Notes under the pieces: generated by a model
The model's input: only the letters and a program-made list of their open reading frames with translations
Database searches by the model: none
Told to the model about the DNA's origin: nothing
NCBI GenBank assembly: GCA_003228955.1
Contig: QIGN01000056.1
Coordinates: forward strand, 1-41,689
DNA length: 41,689 nt
Direction of reading: 5' to 3'
DNA from: Hyphomicrobiales bacterium
Lineage (GTDB): Bacteria > Pseudomonadota > Alphaproteobacteria > Rhizobiales > Methyloligellaceae
Position numbers and translations under genes: made by a program
Part shown: positions 39,809-41,689 of the stretch, piece by piece
How positions within the stretch are numbered: the stretch's first letter is position 1
Layout of the letters: every line of letters starts with the position of its first letter

Positions 39809-41689
39809 CTAGAAGAGGCGGAGCACCTGCTGATCGGCCTGCGACGCCAGTGACAGGGCGACAGACGAAAGCTGCTGCCGTGTCTGAAGGGCCAGCGTGT
39901 TGGCGCCTTCCAGGTTCGGGTCGGCCAGGGTCAGGTTGCCCGCACCGGTCTCAAGCACGTTGATCAGGTTCTTGGTGAAGTCCTGACGAATTTCAACGGT
40001 TGAGAGCTGCGAACCGAAGGTCGAAGCCTGTGACCGGATCGAAGACAGAGCGGTCGAGAGCTCGGCCAGCGACGTGTTGATGTTGGCATCGGTCTGGAAC
40101 GCATTTGCCGCCACAGAATTGATGCCCAATCCGCCACTGTCGAAATCCACGCCACTGATTGTCAGCGAGCTGGTGGCATCTTCATTGAAGATGACGGTCA
40201 GGTTGTCGCTCTGCAACAGGTTGTTCCCGTTGAAGCTCGCATCCCGTGCCAGCTGGGTAATCTGCGTGCGGATGTCGTTGAACTGCGTCTCGAGAGACGC
40301 GCGTTCGGTGCTGTTGACCGTGGTGGACGCGGTCGTGCCGGCAGAGAGGCCAAACGCCGTCGCTTCACGGCTGTTCCCTTCCGCAATGACAATGCTGTCA
40401 GTACCGTTGGCCGAAGAGATGTCGATCGCACCGGTTGTCGAGTCGACAGTCGCCGTGCCACCGGAGAGGGCGGACAGGGAACTGGTCAACTCGGCAAGGG
40501 TGTTCACCTGACCGGTGCCCGTGCCGAACGTCACTGTCAGCGTCGAGTTGCTGCCAACCGTGATGGAGAGCGTGTCACCCTGCTGGACCGGACCAGAAGT
40601 TCCGTTCACCAGATTGGAGAACTCACCCGCCGTCAGGCCAAACTCGGCAACCGCACTGGCCGTGCCGCCAACCGTCAGCGTGTCAGTGGCGTTGGCAGTG
40701 GTCAATGAGATGTTGCCAAGCACACCAGCACCACCTGAGGTCGCCACCGAAGCTGCGCCGCCAGTGATGGCGTTCAGCTGGCTATTGAGCTCCGCCAGGC
40801 TTTGAACCTGATTGGCGCCCGTGCCAAAGGTGATGGTGTTGCTCTGCGACCCGAAGTTGACCTGCAGCGTCTGACCGGCGGTAAGGCCACCGGACTGCGT
40901 GAGCAGATTGTTCGGCTGGATTGTGCTGAGCAGTGTCTGACCGGTATCAACCGAAAAGCCCAACGCCGTCAACACATCGGTATTATTCCCGGAAAGGGCG
41001 ATGTTGTTGTCGAAATCCGTTGAAGACGACGCAGCAACGGTGAGCTGGTTGGTGCCGGTTTCGGTCCCGCTAACGCCCGATATGGCGTTGACCTGCGAAA
41101 CCAGATCGGCCTTGGTCTGGACATTGCCCGCGGCGGTGCCGAACTGCAGGACGACTGCGGTATCGCTGCCACGTTGGACTGTGTTAGAGTACGACCAGCG
41201 TTGACCAGATCGTCCAGCGCGGTATTCTTGCTGACCAACCGGTCGGTCCCGTCCGCGCCGATACCTACTGTATCCAAATTCAGATCAGCAAGAACAGTGC
41301 CGACGCCGTCCGCGAGACGCAACGTATCGTCGGACGCCTGGGCTGTGATCGCGATGATACCGTCACCGGCGCCCACAGTGGCCGTGACACCTGAAAAATC
41401 GGCATCGTTGATCGCGGCGACAAAGGCATCGAGATCCTGGTCAACACCAATCGTGAAGTTGTCACCGGTCACATTGGCGACCGTACTGGCGTCAAACGTG
41501 ATTGTCTTAGCCGTAGCTCCGTTGGTGATAACAAGAGTGTCACCGGCGGTAACGCCAGTTGCGGAGAGTAAAGTAGCGCCACTGGTGTTGTTGCCACTGG
41601 TTGCAATCGCATTGGCCGCGTCCGTACCCAGATTGCCTCCACCTTCCTGCGTGGCAATTGCATCCACCGTGAGGGTGGACGTTGTGCCG
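39809..41689 (-). CDS. Large flagellin, 5'-partial, with an apparent one-base frameshift near 41,190
   Basis: The frame is open from the right window edge through about 41,190, then continues in a different frame to the stop at 39809, and both parts read as one protein of at least 620 residues. The C-terminus (DPNLEGANTLALQTRQQLSS, ASQADQQVLRLF) is the conserved flagellin D0 helix. Before it lie at least three IN-like modules (LTAGQTLQVNFG, DTLSITVGSNSTLTVTFG, GDTLVITNGATAKTITFD), giving a long surface-exposed region. The N-terminal D0/D1 part is outside the window. The frameshift may be a real mutation, programmed slippage or a sequence error. It is followed by a strong terminator and then flbT-flaF. 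Confidence 0.85.
41182..41200 (-). other. Apparent frameshift point in the flagellin gene
   Basis: Upstream, the frame reads NTALDDLVNAGR. The same frame then degenerates into Pro/Ser/Arg-rich residues and stops at 40969. One base added here joins it to SNTVQRGSDTAVVLQFGTA, the natural continuation. The third frame has a stop at this point, so a missing single base fits best. Confidence 0.7.

Overview
The window looks like chromosomal DNA of a flagellated alphaproteobacterium. The signs are the flbT and flaF regulators beside a flagellin gene, a full-length match to the CtrA box (TTAA-N7-TTAA), a GG-N10-GC sigma-54 promoter in front of the hook gene, a GPR-like polar coiled-coil protein, the ycjX-ycjF pair and high GC with GC-rich third codon positions. 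I cannot fix the order or genus. There is no plasmid, prophage, CRISPR array, rRNA or tRNA that I can recognise.

Layout. 1-6.4 kb: tail of an unknown gene, CcdA (thiol-disulfide electron transfer), ThiD (thiamine pyrimidine kinase), an FAH-family hydrolase on the minus strand, an MMPL/RND exporter and a class I aminotransferase. 6.4-7.96 kb: a structured gene-free stretch with terminators, an SDR oxidoreductase with an atypical active site, and a possible small RNA or attenuator upstream of it. 7.96-11.2 kb: a threonine/serine dehydratase-like enzyme, a CheZ-type phosphatase and an MFS permease. 11.2-14.9 kb: an Mla-type lipid-transport operon (STAS-MlaE fusion, MlaF, MlaD and an outer-membrane lipoprotein). 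14.9-18.0 kb: a 223-bp imperfect palindrome and a 948-residue membrane-anchored coiled-coil protein like the growth-pole-ring proteins of Rhizobiales.

18.5-22.2 kb: an Hpt phosphotransfer protein, a [2Fe-2S] ferredoxin with its TrxR-like ferredoxin-NADP reductase, a universal stress protein and, tail to tail, a SAM-dependent methyltransferase. 22.4-25.7 kb: a sigma-factor-like protein, its membrane anti-sigma factor, a sodium:solute symporter with a TTG start and a 39-residue one-helix accessory protein overlapping its stop. 25.7-32.5 kb: a small lipoprotein, a DUF924 protein, a membrane protein with a possible prokaryotic YEATS domain, a dispersed-repeat-like palindromic segment, a large secreted protein ending in an S74 (tailspike-type) self-cleaving chaperone domain, YcjF and YcjX.

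32.5-41.7 kb: two tiny (about 30-residue) membrane proteins with strong ribosome binding sites and a CtrA box between them, then flgE-flgK-flgL on the plus strand, and fliC-flbT-flaF on the minus strand. The flagellin runs off the right edge and carries an apparent one-base frameshift near 41,190. The flagellar genes make up the hook, the two hook-filament junction proteins, the filament, and the FlbT/FlaF pair that controls flagellin synthesis. FlgE, FlgL, probably FlgK, and the flagellin all carry repeated beta-rich IN-like modules in their surface-exposed central regions.
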